Assembly: GCA_024707075.1 (NCBI GenBank)
Contig: JANQAK010000001.1
Location: 766,001-830,000, forward strand
Direction: 5' to 3'
DNA length: 64,000 nucleotides
Source: Afipia sp.
Lineage (GTDB): Bacteria; Pseudomonadota; Alphaproteobacteria; Rhizobiales; Xanthobacteraceae
In this document: in pieces, positions 1-8,360 of the stretch
How positions within the stretch are numbered: position 1 is the stretch's first letter
Layout: every line of letters starts with the position of its first letter
Program-made: the position numbers and the translations under genes
The notes under the pieces: model-generated
Told to the model about the DNA's origin: nothing
Seen by the model: the letters and a program-made list of their open reading frames with translations, nothing else
The model's database searches: none

Positions 1-914
<914 letters not shown>

Positions 915-947
915 AGTGGGATGCTTTTAGATCGCCTGCGGTACGCC

Positions 948-1054
948 GTCATCCTGAGGTGCCGAAGCGAAGCGGAGGCCTTGAAGGGTGACGGCCTTTC
1001 ATCACTCGTCATCCTTCGAGGCTCGCCGAAGATGGCTCGCACCTCAGGATGACG
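948..1054. repeat. Long imperfect intergenic palindrome
   Basis: The segment starts GTCATCCTGAGGT and ends with its reverse complement ACCTCAGGATGAC. In the middle it reads into CATCCTTCGAGGC, a motif shared with the other repeats of this window. It lies directly after pobA, so it may act as a 3' RNA structure. It is distinct from, but related to, the CTCATCCTTCGAGACG family seen at 4.9, 8.3, 16.2 and 44.1 kb. Confidence 0.75.
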
Positions 1055-1094
1055 CACCCCAACAATTTTAATTTAAAGCCAAACTCCACAGAGC

Positions 1095-1148
1095 CCCTCA
1101 CCGGATCGCTAAAGCGATCCGACCTCTCCCCGTCAACGGGGAGATGTG
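1095..1148. repeat. Palindromic repeat with CTCTCCCCGT core
   Basis: It contains CCCCTCACCGGATCGC, an inverted GGATCGCT/AGCGATCC pair, and a CTCTCCCCGTCAACGGGGAGA hairpin core. The same units recur after putA at 20130-20262. Its presence inside the longest possible reading frame of the next gene argues that translation of the thioesterase begins downstream of it. Confidence 0.75.
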
Positions 1149-1273
1149 AAAAAGAGAACAACGCCGCCGCTGTTTCAAACATCCAGCATCGCGATGTTTC
1201 AAACTTGAATTCGCATGATCGCGTGACGTGTCCGCTCTATGATGATGATCATATCATCGTCCTCGCGCGACAC

Positions 1274-1717
1274 ATGACGGAGCAAATGACAGCACCAGAG
1301 ATCCCCGCCGACATTCCGCTGGGCTTCGCGCCGCATCTGCGGCGCAGCCCGGTCACCGAACCGTGGGAGCCGATCTATTTCAAAAAAACACCGGACGCCG
1401 TCATTCTTGGGTTGCGCCTTGCGAAGGCGCACACCAATTCGCGCGGACTGGCCCACGGCGGACTGATTACCACGCTGGCCGACAACGCCATGGGCCTGAG
1501 TTGCGGCCTCAAGGCGAACGAGATTCAGGGACTCGTCACCGTGAATCTCTCGATTGATTTTCTGGGCTCGGCGACTGTCGGCCAATGGCTTCAGGTCGAG
1601 ACGAATTTCATCAGGCCCGGCGGATCGCTTTATTTCGCGCAATGCTTCGTCACCGCCGACAGCGACCCGTGCGCGCGGGCCAATGCGACCTTCAAGGCGC
1701 TAAGGAAGAAGAGTTAA
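1274..1717 (+). CDS. PaaI-family hotdog thioesterase
   Basis: This is a predicted acyl-CoA (aryl-CoA) thioesterase of the PaaI/4HBT hotdog superfamily, 147 residues, cytoplasmic. The HGGLITTLADNAMGL segment is the family's central helix with its conserved His-Gly-Gly and acidic residue. It is followed by the strands VTVNLSIDFLGS and VETNFIRPGGSLYFAQ. An in-frame start exists at 1049, but that extension is made of repeat DNA and encodes low-complexity sequence, so ATG 1274 (or ATG 1286) is preferred. The position next to pobA suggests hydrolysis of an aromatic CoA ester, which is inference only; the substrate cannot be read from the sequence. Confidence 0.85.
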   Translation: MTEQMTAPEIPADIPLGFAPHLRRSPVTEPWEPIYFKKTPDAVILGLRLAKAHTNSRGLAHGGLITTLADNAMGLSCGLKANEIQGLVTVNLSIDFLGSATVGQWLQVETNFIRPGGSLYFAQCFVTADSDPCARANATFKALRKKS

Positions 1718-1729
1718 TCTCCCGGCTTA

Positions 1730-1824
1730 CCTCATCCTGAGGAGCGATCCGGAGGATCGCGTCTCGAAGGATGAGGTGAGCCTCATGGTTCGAGACGGCG
1801 CAAGAGCGCCTCCTCACCATGAGG
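1730..1824. repeat. Paired palindromic repeats (CTCATCCTGAGG unit and CTCATGGTTCGAGA unit)
   Basis: Two adjacent hairpins fill the space between the thioesterase and the convergent LysR gene. The first (1730-1777) pairs CCTCATCCTGAGGAGCG with CGTCTCGAAGGATGAGG around GATCCGGAGGATC. The second (1781-1824) pairs CCTCATGGTTCGAGACGGCG with CGCCTCCTCACCATGAGG. The same pair of units recurs elsewhere in the window in either orientation. Confidence 0.8.
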
Positions 1825-1844
1825 ACAACGCGCGCAGCCGTCTC

Positions 1845-2758
1845 TCACCTCGTCCCGAACCGCCAGTCCGCCTGCGCGACGACCAGATCGATGAACGTCC
1901 TGACCTTCGCCGACAGCAGCCGCGAGGTCGGATAGACCAGATGGATCGGCAGCGGCGGCGGCTCGTAGTCCGCCAGCACGATCTTCAGCCGCTTTGCTTT
2001 GATTGCATCCGCGGCTTGATAGGCCAGCACGCTGATCAGGCCGCCGCCCTGCTCGGCGTACAGAACCGCGGCATCGGTGCTGTTGGTGGCAAAGCGCGAC
2101 GTATACGGGATGCGGATGTCGCGGCCGCTATCGGTGAAGCGCCACTCGGACAGCGAAGACATGCCGGTGAGTTGAACCACCTCGTGCCCCGCAAGATCGG
2201 ACGGCTTCACAGGCGTGCCGCGCGCCCTGAGATAACGCGGCGCGCCCACCACCACGCGGCGCATGTCGCCGACCGTACGGGCGACGACGCTGGAATCCGC
2301 CAGATGCCCGATCCGCACGGCGAGATCGACGCCTTCGTCCACCAGATTGACCATCCGGTCCGAAAGCCTGAACTCGGCGCTGACGTCCGGATATTTTTTC
2401 AGGTAGGCCGACATGATCGGGCCGACATGATCGGGCCGACATGCAGCCGTCCGAACATCAGAGGCGCGGAAACCACCAGCCGGCCCGAGGGCTGGGTGCG
2501 CTCGGCCTGCACCGAGCCTTCCGCCTCCTCGACATCGCCGAGAATCCGCCGCGCGCGTTCGAGATAACGCGCGCCGACATCGGTCAGCGTCACCGAGCGC
2601 GTGGTGCGCTGGAGCAGCCGCGCGCCGAGATGCTCTTCGAGGCTTGCGACCAGCCGCGTCACCGCCGGCGCCGAAAGACCCAGCTTGCGCGCGGCGGGCG
2701 CGAACCCTTCAAGGTCCGCGACGGAAACAAAGGCGCGCATGGCATCGAGACGGTCCAT
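1845..2758 (-). pseudogene. LysR-family transcriptional regulator, frameshifted by a 14-bp tandem duplication
   Basis: The 5' half (2758 down to about 2424) encodes a normal LysR winged helix starting MDRLDAMRAFVSVADLEGF, with LGLSAPAVTRLVASLEEHLG as the recognition region. The 3' half (2414-1845) encodes the substrate-binding domain from MSAYLKKYPDVSAEF to the end. They are in different frames because the 14-bp unit GACATGATCGGGCC is present twice (2410-2423 and 2424-2437). Removing one copy restores GRLHVGPIMSAYLKK and gives exactly 299 codons plus stop, the usual length. As written, the product stops at 119 residues and would lack the effector domain. It is convergent with the thioesterase gene. 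The duplication may be a real slippage event or an assembly error. Confidence 0.88.
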
Positions 2759-2866
2759 GGCATTATTTCATATCCTGCAACGATCAAGTGTCAACGGCGA
2801 TGATTGCTGCGGAATGACCCGCTCATTAGGTTGGGCTCATTCAAACGGCCGATCACGAGGTCCGCC

Positions 2867-3493
2867 ATGACACAAGTACACGCCTATTCCAGCGACGTCG
2901 CCTTTACCCCCGCCGTGAAGGCGATCCAGACCCGCAAGGGATCGCGCAGCGGCTACGCCCATATGGAAGAAGGCGGCGGCTGGCGCACCGAAATCGACGA
3001 CGGGCTGGCGGCCTTCATCGGCGAGCGGACCAGCTTTTTTCTCGCGACCGCCACCGCCGACGGCCAGCCCTATATCCAGCATCGCGGCGGCCCGGCCGGC
3101 TTCATCAAAATCCTCGACAAGTCGACGCTGGCCTTCGCGGACTTCCGCGGCAACCGGCAATACATCACGCAGGGCAATCTTACCGAGAACCCGAAGGCGT
3201 ATATGTTCCTGATCGATTACGTGAACCGCCGCCGCGTCAAGATCTGGGGCGAAGCGCGCGTGGTCGAGGACGATCCCGCGCTGACGGCATCGCTGATGCC
3301 GAAGAATTACAAGGCCAAACCCGAGCAGGCGATCGTCTTCAAGATTACGGCTTGGGACACCAATTGCCCGCAGCATATTCCGATGAAGTTCGACGCGGCG
3401 GATGTGGCGGAGGCCATCGCCGCCCGCGACACGCGCATCGCCGAGCTTGAAGCGGAGGTGGCGCACCTGAAGCAACAGCTCTCGCCGAATTGA
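2867..3493 (+). CDS. Pyridoxamine 5'-phosphate oxidase-like FMN-binding protein
   Basis: This 208-residue protein has the split-barrel flavin-binding fold of the PNPOx-like family. Typical segments are RTSFFLATATADGQPYIQHRGGPAGF, here quoted as the ends RTSFFLA and GGPAGF, then DFRGNRQYITQGNL and VKIWGEARVVEDD. The C-terminus carries a short heptad-like tail (TRIAELEAEVAHLKQQL) that could form a coiled coil. ATG 2867 is chosen because it starts the conserved region; an upstream in-frame start at 2804 would add a weak extension. The role is probably a flavin-dependent reductase or a flavin-sequestering protein; substrate unknown. The next gene begins 23 bp downstream on the same strand, so co-transcription is likely. 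Confidence 0.85.
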   Translation: MTQVHAYSSDVAFTPAVKAIQTRKGSRSGYAHMEEGGGWRTEIDDGLAAFIGERTSFFLATATADGQPYIQHRGGPAGFIKILDKSTLAFADFRGNRQYITQGNLTENPKAYMFLIDYVNRRRVKIWGEARVVEDDPALTASLMPKNYKAKPEQAIVFKITAWDTNCPQHIPMKFDAADVAEAIAARDTRIAELEAEVAHLKQQLSPN

Positions 3494-3516
3494 CCCCGGC
3501 GTGCTTTACAGGCGCG

Positions 3517-3855
3517 ATGACCACGACTGAAAACCCCTGCCAGAGCTGTGGCGCCTGCTGCTCCTATTCGAGCAACTGGCCGCGCTTCACGATCGAGGAG
3601 GACGCCGCTCTCGACTTGATCCCCGAGGCGTTCGTCAACGACCGGCTGTCGGGCATGCGCTGCGACGGCGACCGCTGCGCGGCGCTGACCGGCAAGATCG
3701 GGATTTCGACGGCTTGCGGGATTTACGACGTCCGCCCCGAGGTGTGCCGCACCTGCATGCCCGGCGATCCGGAATGCCTGATGGCGCGGCGGCGATTTGG
3801 GCTTGGGGAACTTCCGAAGACCTTGACCGCGAATTCCAGTTCCGCGGGACATTAA
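3517..3855 (+). CDS. YkgJ/YcgN-type cysteine-cluster protein
   Basis: This small protein of 112 residues has the cysteine pattern of the YkgJ family (proposed zinc- or iron-chelating). It opens with NPCQSCGACCSYSSNWPRF and continues with GMRCDGDRCAALTG, TACGIYDVRPEVCRTC and PGDPEC. At least ten cysteines fit metal binding. The translation start is the ATG at 3517, just before the CxxCGACC motif; an alternative TTG at 3490 overlaps the preceding stop. The function of the family is not established. It probably forms a transcription unit with the PNPOx-like gene upstream. Confidence 0.85.
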   Translation: MTTTENPCQSCGACCSYSSNWPRFTIEEDAALDLIPEAFVNDRLSGMRCDGDRCAALTGKIGISTACGIYDVRPEVCRTCMPGDPECLMARRRFGLGELPKTLTANSSSAGH

Positions 3856-3919
3856 TCCGGGAACGAAACGGCCCTCTCGGCGTCAATGCTCAAACCCCGG
3901 ACAAAGGGAGCATGACGCC

Positions 3920-4102
3920 ATGCAGGAAACCGACATCCATGGCTACGCCCGGCAATTGATGGAAACCCACGGCCCGCAGGCCATAGCCAAGGCCGCGCAA
4001 CGGGCCGTCGAGTGCGCAGCCCAGGGCAAGCCCGACCAGGCCAGGGACTGGCGGCATGTGGAAGAAGCATTGAAGATGATGCGTGGGCCGCATCAAAGCT
4101 GA
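3920..4102 (+). CDS. Small conserved-looking hypothetical protein (60 aa)
   Basis: A short acidic/basic helical protein with no recognised domain. It starts MQETDIHGYARQLMETHG and has a predicted helix AIAKAAQRAVECAAQGK followed by ARDWRHVEEALKMMRG. The start is preceded by AAAGGGAG about 7 bp upstream of ATG 3920, a good ribosome binding site, which together with high-GC codon use supports a real gene. It has no membrane segment or signal peptide. It follows the YkgJ-type gene by 64 bp. Function unknown. Confidence 0.6.
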   Translation: MQETDIHGYARQLMETHGPQAIAKAAQRAVECAAQGKPDQARDWRHVEEALKMMRGPHQS

Positions 4103-4161
4103 GCGGCTTTCAGACCCGGAAAAGCCCGGCGTAAAAGCCGCCGCCGAGAACCCTTGCGGGT

Positions 4162-4569
4162 TCAGGCCGGCATGGCCGCGAGGTCGCCGCCGTCCTCGTC
4201 GATCTCATCGACAATCTGGACGAATGTGCTGAGCGGTTTGGTCGACAACGTGATGGTGCGGCGGTTGCCGTAGGACGATGCGGACGGCGTCGCCGACGGT
4301 GCTTCCCGCGACATCGCAAACAAGGTCGATCCGACGATGCCGCCCTGCTCGACCAGATCGCGCTCGGTACAGGTCGCCGCGATGGCGAGGCTCATCGAAT
4401 GCAGATGCGCGCGCTTGTAGCAGAACAGCGCCAGCATCGCCCTGACATCGGAAGATACCGATTCAACCAGTTGGGGAAGGCCATGTTCGCTGGCGCGATA
4501 CAGGCTTCCGAGCATATCGTCGCCCACAGGGCAGACGTCGTTCTCAAAGGCTTCGCGGCTGGACCACAT
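4162..4569 (-). CDS. Hypothetical protein (135 aa)
   Basis: I do not recognise this family. The chosen start (ATG at 4569, MWSSREAFENDVCPV) has GGGAG about 9 bp upstream. An earlier in-frame start at 4671 would add 34 residues that do not look conserved. The protein contains a helical middle (LGSLYRASEHGLPQLVESVSSDVRAM, given as its ends LGSLYRAS and VRAMLALF), two spaced cysteines, and a Ser/Ala-rich then Thr-rich C-terminal part ending in an acidic IVDEIDEDGGD stretch. There are no membrane helices. It stands alone between a convergent small gene and a long repeat-containing gap. Confidence 0.55.
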   Translation of the reverse strand: MWSSREAFENDVCPVGDDMLGSLYRASEHGLPQLVESVSSDVRAMLALFCYKRAHLHSMSLAIAATCTERDLVEQGGIVGSTLFAMSREAPSATPSASSYGNRRTITLSTKPLSTFVQIVDEIDEDGGDLAAMPA

Positions 4570-4794
4570 TGCAAATCTCCCGAAGCGCGATCCGCCAAAA
4601 CGGAATTTACTTTTGCCGATCGCGCTTGAAAGGAAAGATGCAATGCAAAATCCTAACGCAGGGTTAACCACGCGCCCGGCTTGGTTCGGGTGTTCACATT
4701 TTGTAGAGGGATGACGGAACGAGTTCCGCAGCGATCTGCGCGTGATTCGCGATCCAAATCAGGCGTGATCCCACGCCACCGAGGCTGGCTGAAG

Positions 4795-4910
4795 CCTCAT
4801 GGTGAGGAGGCGCTTCTTCAGCGCCGTCTCGAACCATGAGGCACATGCTGGATTTCTTCACCTCATCTCATCCTTCGAGACGCGCGCAAGAGCGCGCTCC
4901 TCAGGATGAG
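4795..4910. repeat. Composite palindromic repeat, two hairpin units, in a gene-free gap
   Basis: Unit one (4795-4841) begins CCTCATGGTGAGGAGGCGC and ends GTCTCGAACCATGAGG around CTTCTTCAG. Unit two (4867-4910) begins CTCATCCTTCGAGACGCGC and ends GCGCGCTCCTCAGGATGAG. The same two-unit layout occurs at 8205-8337, 16164-16287 and 44062-44164. The surrounding gap 4570-4974 has no gene that I can support. Confidence 0.85.
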
Positions 4911-4974
4911 GACTGCGGCGAATGAGATACAGGCGAGCGCGTTCCTAAACGCCTTCGTCCGTATCCATCACATG

Positions 4975-5664
4975 CTATCCGATAAACGTCACTGTCTCGG
5001 GAATCGTTGCGCGGCTGGTGCGGTAGCTGTTGGCGAGATGCGCCTCATCCGCGTATCCGAATGAAATGCCGCAGACCACGCGGCGGTCGTCGGCGAGACC
5101 AAGATGCTTGCGCACCATGTCGGACTGTCCCGCCAGCGCCGCCTGCGGAACGGTGGCAACGCCGAGCGCCTTCGCCGCCAGCATGAAGTTGCCGACATAG
5201 CCGCCGCAATCCACCGCGCCATAGACGCCGAGCGCCTCGTCCGTGGTGATGATCGCCACATGCGGCGCACCGAAGAAGTGGTAATTCTCCAGCATCTGCT
5301 TTTGATAGCCCGCCTTGTCACCGCGCGGGATGCCGAGCGCATTATAAAGCTGGAAACCGCTCTCGCGGCGGCGGTCGAGATAGACGCTTTTATATTCGCG
5401 AGGAAAGGGGAAATCCGACGCGTGCTTGCCTTCGCTCGCGTTCTTGTACAACGCCTCGCCGAAGGCGCGCGCGGCATCGCCGCTGACGATGATGACCTGC
5501 CACGGCTGGCTGTTGCACCACGATGCGGTTTTCTGCGCGGCGCTCAGCACCCGCTCGATGACCGGGCGGGCGACGGGTTCAGGCTTGAACGCGCGGCAGG
5601 AATACCGCGCGGCCAGCAATTTCTCCACCACCTCGATGTCGTGGCTGTCGATCTTTTCAGACAT
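4975..5664 (-). CDS. Nitroreductase family protein (FMN-dependent)
   Basis: A predicted cytoplasmic NAD(P)H:FMN oxidoreductase of 229 residues. FMN-binding features are RYSCRAFKPEPV near residues 19-30, WCNSQPWQVIIV near residue 50, and the C-terminal GISFGYADE stretch. It is the last gene of the leftward catabolic cluster; its start lies 3 bp after the stop of an acyl-CoA dehydrogenase gene, so the two are surely co-transcribed. Enzymes of this family reduce nitroaromatics, quinones or enones, and some act as oxidases. Here it could reduce an unsaturated or quinoid intermediate of the acyl-CoA pathway, which is inference from position. Confidence 0.88.
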   Translation of the reverse strand: MSEKIDSHDIEVVEKLLAARYSCRAFKPEPVARPVIERVLSAAQKTASWCNSQPWQVIIVSGDAARAFGEALYKNASEGKHASDFPFPREYKSVYLDRRRESGFQLYNALGIPRGDKAGYQKQMLENYHFFGAPHVAIITTDEALGVYGAVDCGGYVGNFMLAAKALGVATVPQAALAGQSDMVRKHLGLADDRRVVCGISFGYADEAHLANSYRTSRATIPETVTFIG

Positions 5665-5667
5665 CGT

Positions 5668-6912
5668 TTAGCGCCCCTTGGTCGGGATGGCGTTGAACGG
5701 CACATCCTTGTCGACGCGAATATCGCCCGGCAATCCGAGCACGCGTTCGGCGATGATGTTGCGCAGGATCTCGTCGGTGCCGCCCTCGACGCGAGTCGCG
5801 GGAGAGCGCAGCAGCATCGACTGGAATTGCCCGGCGGCGGCGATGGCGTCCGCGTCGGTCAGCACGCCGGCCGCACCTTGAAGATCGAGCGCGAACATCG
5901 CGATATCCTGAAGCATCGAGCCGGACACCAGCTTGCCGATGGAATTCTCCGGTCCCGGACGCTCGCCGCGCGAAAGCGCCGAGATCGAGCGGTAGCTGGT
6001 GTATTTCAGGCCGCTGGCCTTGACCGCCCAGCTTGCAAGCTTCGAGCGGACGTTCCTGTCATCGATGGCAAGACCATCCTCCAGCATGAACTTGCTGCAA
6101 AAGTCGAACATTTCCGGCACGCCGGTGACGATGCGCGCGCCGATCGACATGCGTTCGTTCATCAGCGTGGTCAACGACACATTCCAGCCGTCGTTCACCT
6201 TGCCGAGCCGCTGCGAGTCCGGAATCTTCACGTCATTGAAGAACACCTCGTTGAATTCGGCCTGGCCGTTGGCCTGCTTGATCGGCTTCACCACCACGCC
6301 GGGACTTTTCATGTCCAGGAAGAACATGGTCAGGCCCTTGTGCTTCGGCTGGTTCGGATCGGTGCGGGTGATGACGATGCCGTAATCCGAGAAATGCGCG
6401 CCGGTGGTCCAGACCTTCTGGCCGTTGATGATCCAGTCGTCGCCCTTCTTTTCCGCGCGGGTGCGCAGACCCGCGACGTCGGAACCCGCCGCAGGTTCAG
6501 AGAACAACTGGCACCAGATGTTCTCGCCGGAGGCGAGCTTCGGCAGATACTTCTTTTTATCGTCCTCGCCGGCATAGGCCATCATGGTCGGGCCGCACAT
6601 GCCCTGCCCGATCAGGAACACGCTTTCGAGCTTGATGAAGACGCCTTCTTCCTGCTGCCAGATCACGCGCTCGATCGGCGATGCGCCGCGGCCGCCATAG
6701 TCCTTCGGCCAGTGCAGGCAGGCCCAGCCGGCGTCGGCCTTCTTCTTCTGCCACTTCTTCGATTTGGTCAGGATGTCGCCGCTTCGCAGCTTGATACGTC
6801 CGACCGACGGCTCGGAGAGTTCGGGTTCAAGGTGCCGCGGCGCGTTGGCCTGAATCCAGGCGCGCGCCTCGGCGCGAAATGCGGCTTCCTGCGGGGTGTC
6901 ATCGAAATTCAT
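5668..6912 (-). CDS. Acyl-CoA dehydrogenase (with catalytic Glu motif)
   Basis: A flavoenzyme of 414 residues that would introduce a 2,3-double bond into an acyl-CoA and pass electrons to ETF. The flavin/substrate segment reads CQLFSEPAAGSDVAGLRTRA, followed by GQKVWTTGAHFSDYGIV. The C-terminal EGGTDEILRNIIAERVLGLP block carries the glutamate position typical of catalytically competent members. It is encoded next to a second, divergent acyl-CoA dehydrogenase (7037-8164) that lacks this EGGTDEI motif, so the two may form a heteromer. A palindromic repeat separates them. The nitroreductase gene follows within 3 bp. Confidence 0.93.
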   Translation of the reverse strand: MNFDDTPQEAAFRAEARAWIQANAPRHLEPELSEPSVGRIKLRSGDILTKSKKWQKKKADAGWACLHWPKDYGGRGASPIERVIWQQEEGVFIKLESVFLIGQGMCGPTMMAYAGEDDKKKYLPKLASGENIWCQLFSEPAAGSDVAGLRTRAEKKGDDWIINGQKVWTTGAHFSDYGIVITRTDPNQPKHKGLTMFFLDMKSPGVVVKPIKQANGQAEFNEVFFNDVKIPDSQRLGKVNDGWNVSLTTLMNERMSIGARIVTGVPEMFDFCSKFMLEDGLAIDDRNVRSKLASWAVKASGLKYTSYRSISALSRGERPGPENSIGKLVSGSMLQDIAMFALDLQGAAGVLTDADAIAAAGQFQSMLLRSPATRVEGGTDEILRNIIAERVLGLPGDIRVDKDVPFNAIPTKGR

Positions 6913-6933
6913 GAGAGCGATCCTTCATTTTTC

Positions 6934-7026
6934 GTCATTCCGGACGATCCGCACTTCGCGGATCGATCCGGAATCTCATCCCAACTGGATTCCGGGTTCG
7001 CTCGAAGACGAGCGCCCCGGAATGAC
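6934..7026. repeat. GTCATTCCGGACG / CGCCCCGGAATGAC palindrome between two dehydrogenase genes
   Basis: The ends GTCATTCCGG and CCGGAATGAC are inverted. Inside lies GATCCGCACTTCGCGGATC, a local hairpin, and GGATCCGGAAT-like repeats. It lies within an operon-like gene cluster, between the two acyl-CoA dehydrogenase genes, rather than at an operon end. It appears only once in this window. Confidence 0.75.
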
Positions 7027-7036
7027 GTCATAAATC

Positions 7037-8164
7037 TCACCCCGCGTTGCGCAGGCGCATGCGGTCGATCAACTGGTTTTCCCAGTACGACAGGCTTCCG
7101 AGCGCCAGCGCCAGCGCGTTGGCGCGCCGGTAGTACAGGTGGCAATCGAATTCCCAGGTGAAGCCCATGCCGCCATGCACCTGGTTGTTGTTTTTGGCGC
7201 AATGCTGGAACGCCTGGGTCGCGCTGATGCGCGCGCCGGCTGCTGCTTCCGGCAGTTCGGCGGCGTCGGTGGAAAGCGCCCACGCGCCGTAGTAGCAGTT
7301 CGAGCGCGCCAGCGTCGCCGACACATACATATCGGCCAGCAGATGCTTCACCGCCTGGAACGATCCGATCTGACGGCCGAAGGCGATACGGTCGAGCGCA
7401 TAGTCGCGCCCCATCTCCAGCGCGCGGTCCGCGCCGCCGACCTGCTCGAACGCCATCAGCACCGCCGCGCGATCGAGCACGCGGGTGAGAATACTCCAGC
7501 CTTCGTTGGCTGCGCCAAGCGGTTCAGCCTTGCACTTGTCGAAAACAATCTCGGCCTGGCCGTGCGCCTGATCGATATTCGCCAGCGGCCTGCGCGTCAC
7601 GCCCGCGCCATTGAGATCGACGATAAACAGTCCGATATCGGTCTCGCGGCCGGTCGAGCCGGTGCGCGCCGCGACAATGGCGAAATCGGCAATCGCGCCG
7701 TCCGGCACCGGCAGCTTGGCGCCGGAGACCATGCCTTGCGAACCGGAAACATTGATTCCCTTGGGCGACGGATTGCCCGCACCTTCGAACAGCGCCAGCG
7801 TTCCGATGGCCTCGCCCGACGCGATCTTCGGCAGCCATCTGGCCTTCTGCTCATCGCTGCCTGCGAGCATGATCGCTTCGGTTGCGAGATAAATCGTGGA
7901 CGAGAAAGGCACCGGCGCCAGCACGCGCCCGATTTCCTCGGCGATCACGCACAGTTCGAGATGCCCCGCGCCCGCGCCGCCGAATTCCTCGGGGATCGCG
8001 ACGCCGAGAAAGCCCATCTCGGCGAGGCCTTTCCACAGTGCCTTATCATAGGGCGCCTTGCCTTCCAGCACCTCGCGCACCGCCTTTGACGGGGAATGCT
8101 CAGTGAGGTAGCGCCGCGCCTGATCGCGCAACTGCTTCTGGTCGTCGGAGAATTCGAAGTTCAT
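7037..8164 (-). CDS. Acyl-CoA dehydrogenase-like protein lacking the usual catalytic Glu
   Basis: This 375-residue protein has the acyl-CoA dehydrogenase fold. It starts MNFEFSDDQKQLRDQARRYL and contains the segments EEFGGAGAGHLELCVIAEEIGR and ALDRIAFGRQIGSFQAVKHLLADM. Its C-terminal block is VHGGMGFTWEFDCHLYYRR instead of the EGGTDEI type of the neighbour. In known alpha2-beta2 dehydrogenases (for example actinobacterial FadE28/FadE29) one subunit carries the base and the other completes the FAD site. By analogy this may be the non-catalytic partner of 5668-6912. ATG 8164 is preferred over the upstream start at 8197 because the family begins MNFxFS. Confidence 0.9.
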   Translation of the reverse strand: MNFEFSDDQKQLRDQARRYLTEHSPSKAVREVLEGKAPYDKALWKGLAEMGFLGVAIPEEFGGAGAGHLELCVIAEEIGRVLAPVPFSSTIYLATEAIMLAGSDEQKARWLPKIASGEAIGTLALFEGAGNPSPKGINVSGSQGMVSGAKLPVPDGAIADFAIVAARTGSTGRETDIGLFIVDLNGAGVTRRPLANIDQAHGQAEIVFDKCKAEPLGAANEGWSILTRVLDRAAVLMAFEQVGGADRALEMGRDYALDRIAFGRQIGSFQAVKHLLADMYVSATLARSNCYYGAWALSTDAAELPEAAAGARISATQAFQHCAKNNNQVHGGMGFTWEFDCHLYYRRANALALALGSLSYWENQLIDRMRLRNAG

Positions 8165-8204
8165 GCCAATGGGCCTTTCTTGAATCGTCGGTCGCATCTT
8201 GGAC

Positions 8205-8337
8205 CCTCATGGTGAGGAGGCGCTTCTTCAGCGCCGTCTCGAACCATGAGGTGTGTGTGGTTCATCCTTCGAGACACGCGCCATAGCAGGCGTAGCCTGC
8301 GTAAACTTGGCTACATGACGCCGCTCCTCAGGATGAG
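8205..8337. repeat. Composite palindromic repeat with an enlarged second unit
   Basis: The first unit (8205-8251) is nearly identical to that at 4795-4841. The second (8262-8337) has the usual TCATCCTTCGAGAC and CTCCTCAGGATGA ends, but its centre is about 40 bp rather than the usual ~10-15 bp. The extra sequence includes a small GCAGGCGTAGCCTGC hairpin. It lies between the dehydrogenase and CoA-ligase genes, inside the leftward cluster. Confidence 0.8.
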
Positions 8338-8360
8338 GCAAATCTTGTGGCAGTCCATCC

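Noticed and set aside
1049-1273. N-terminal extension of the thioesterase
   Set aside because: It is made of intergenic palindromic repeats and has low-complexity translation; the hotdog domain begins after 1274.
5104-7161. A 685-codon plus-strand open frame
   Set aside because: It is antisense to the nitroreductase and acyl-CoA dehydrogenase genes, is rich in Arg, His and Asp as expected from a GC-rich shadow frame, and shows no domain.
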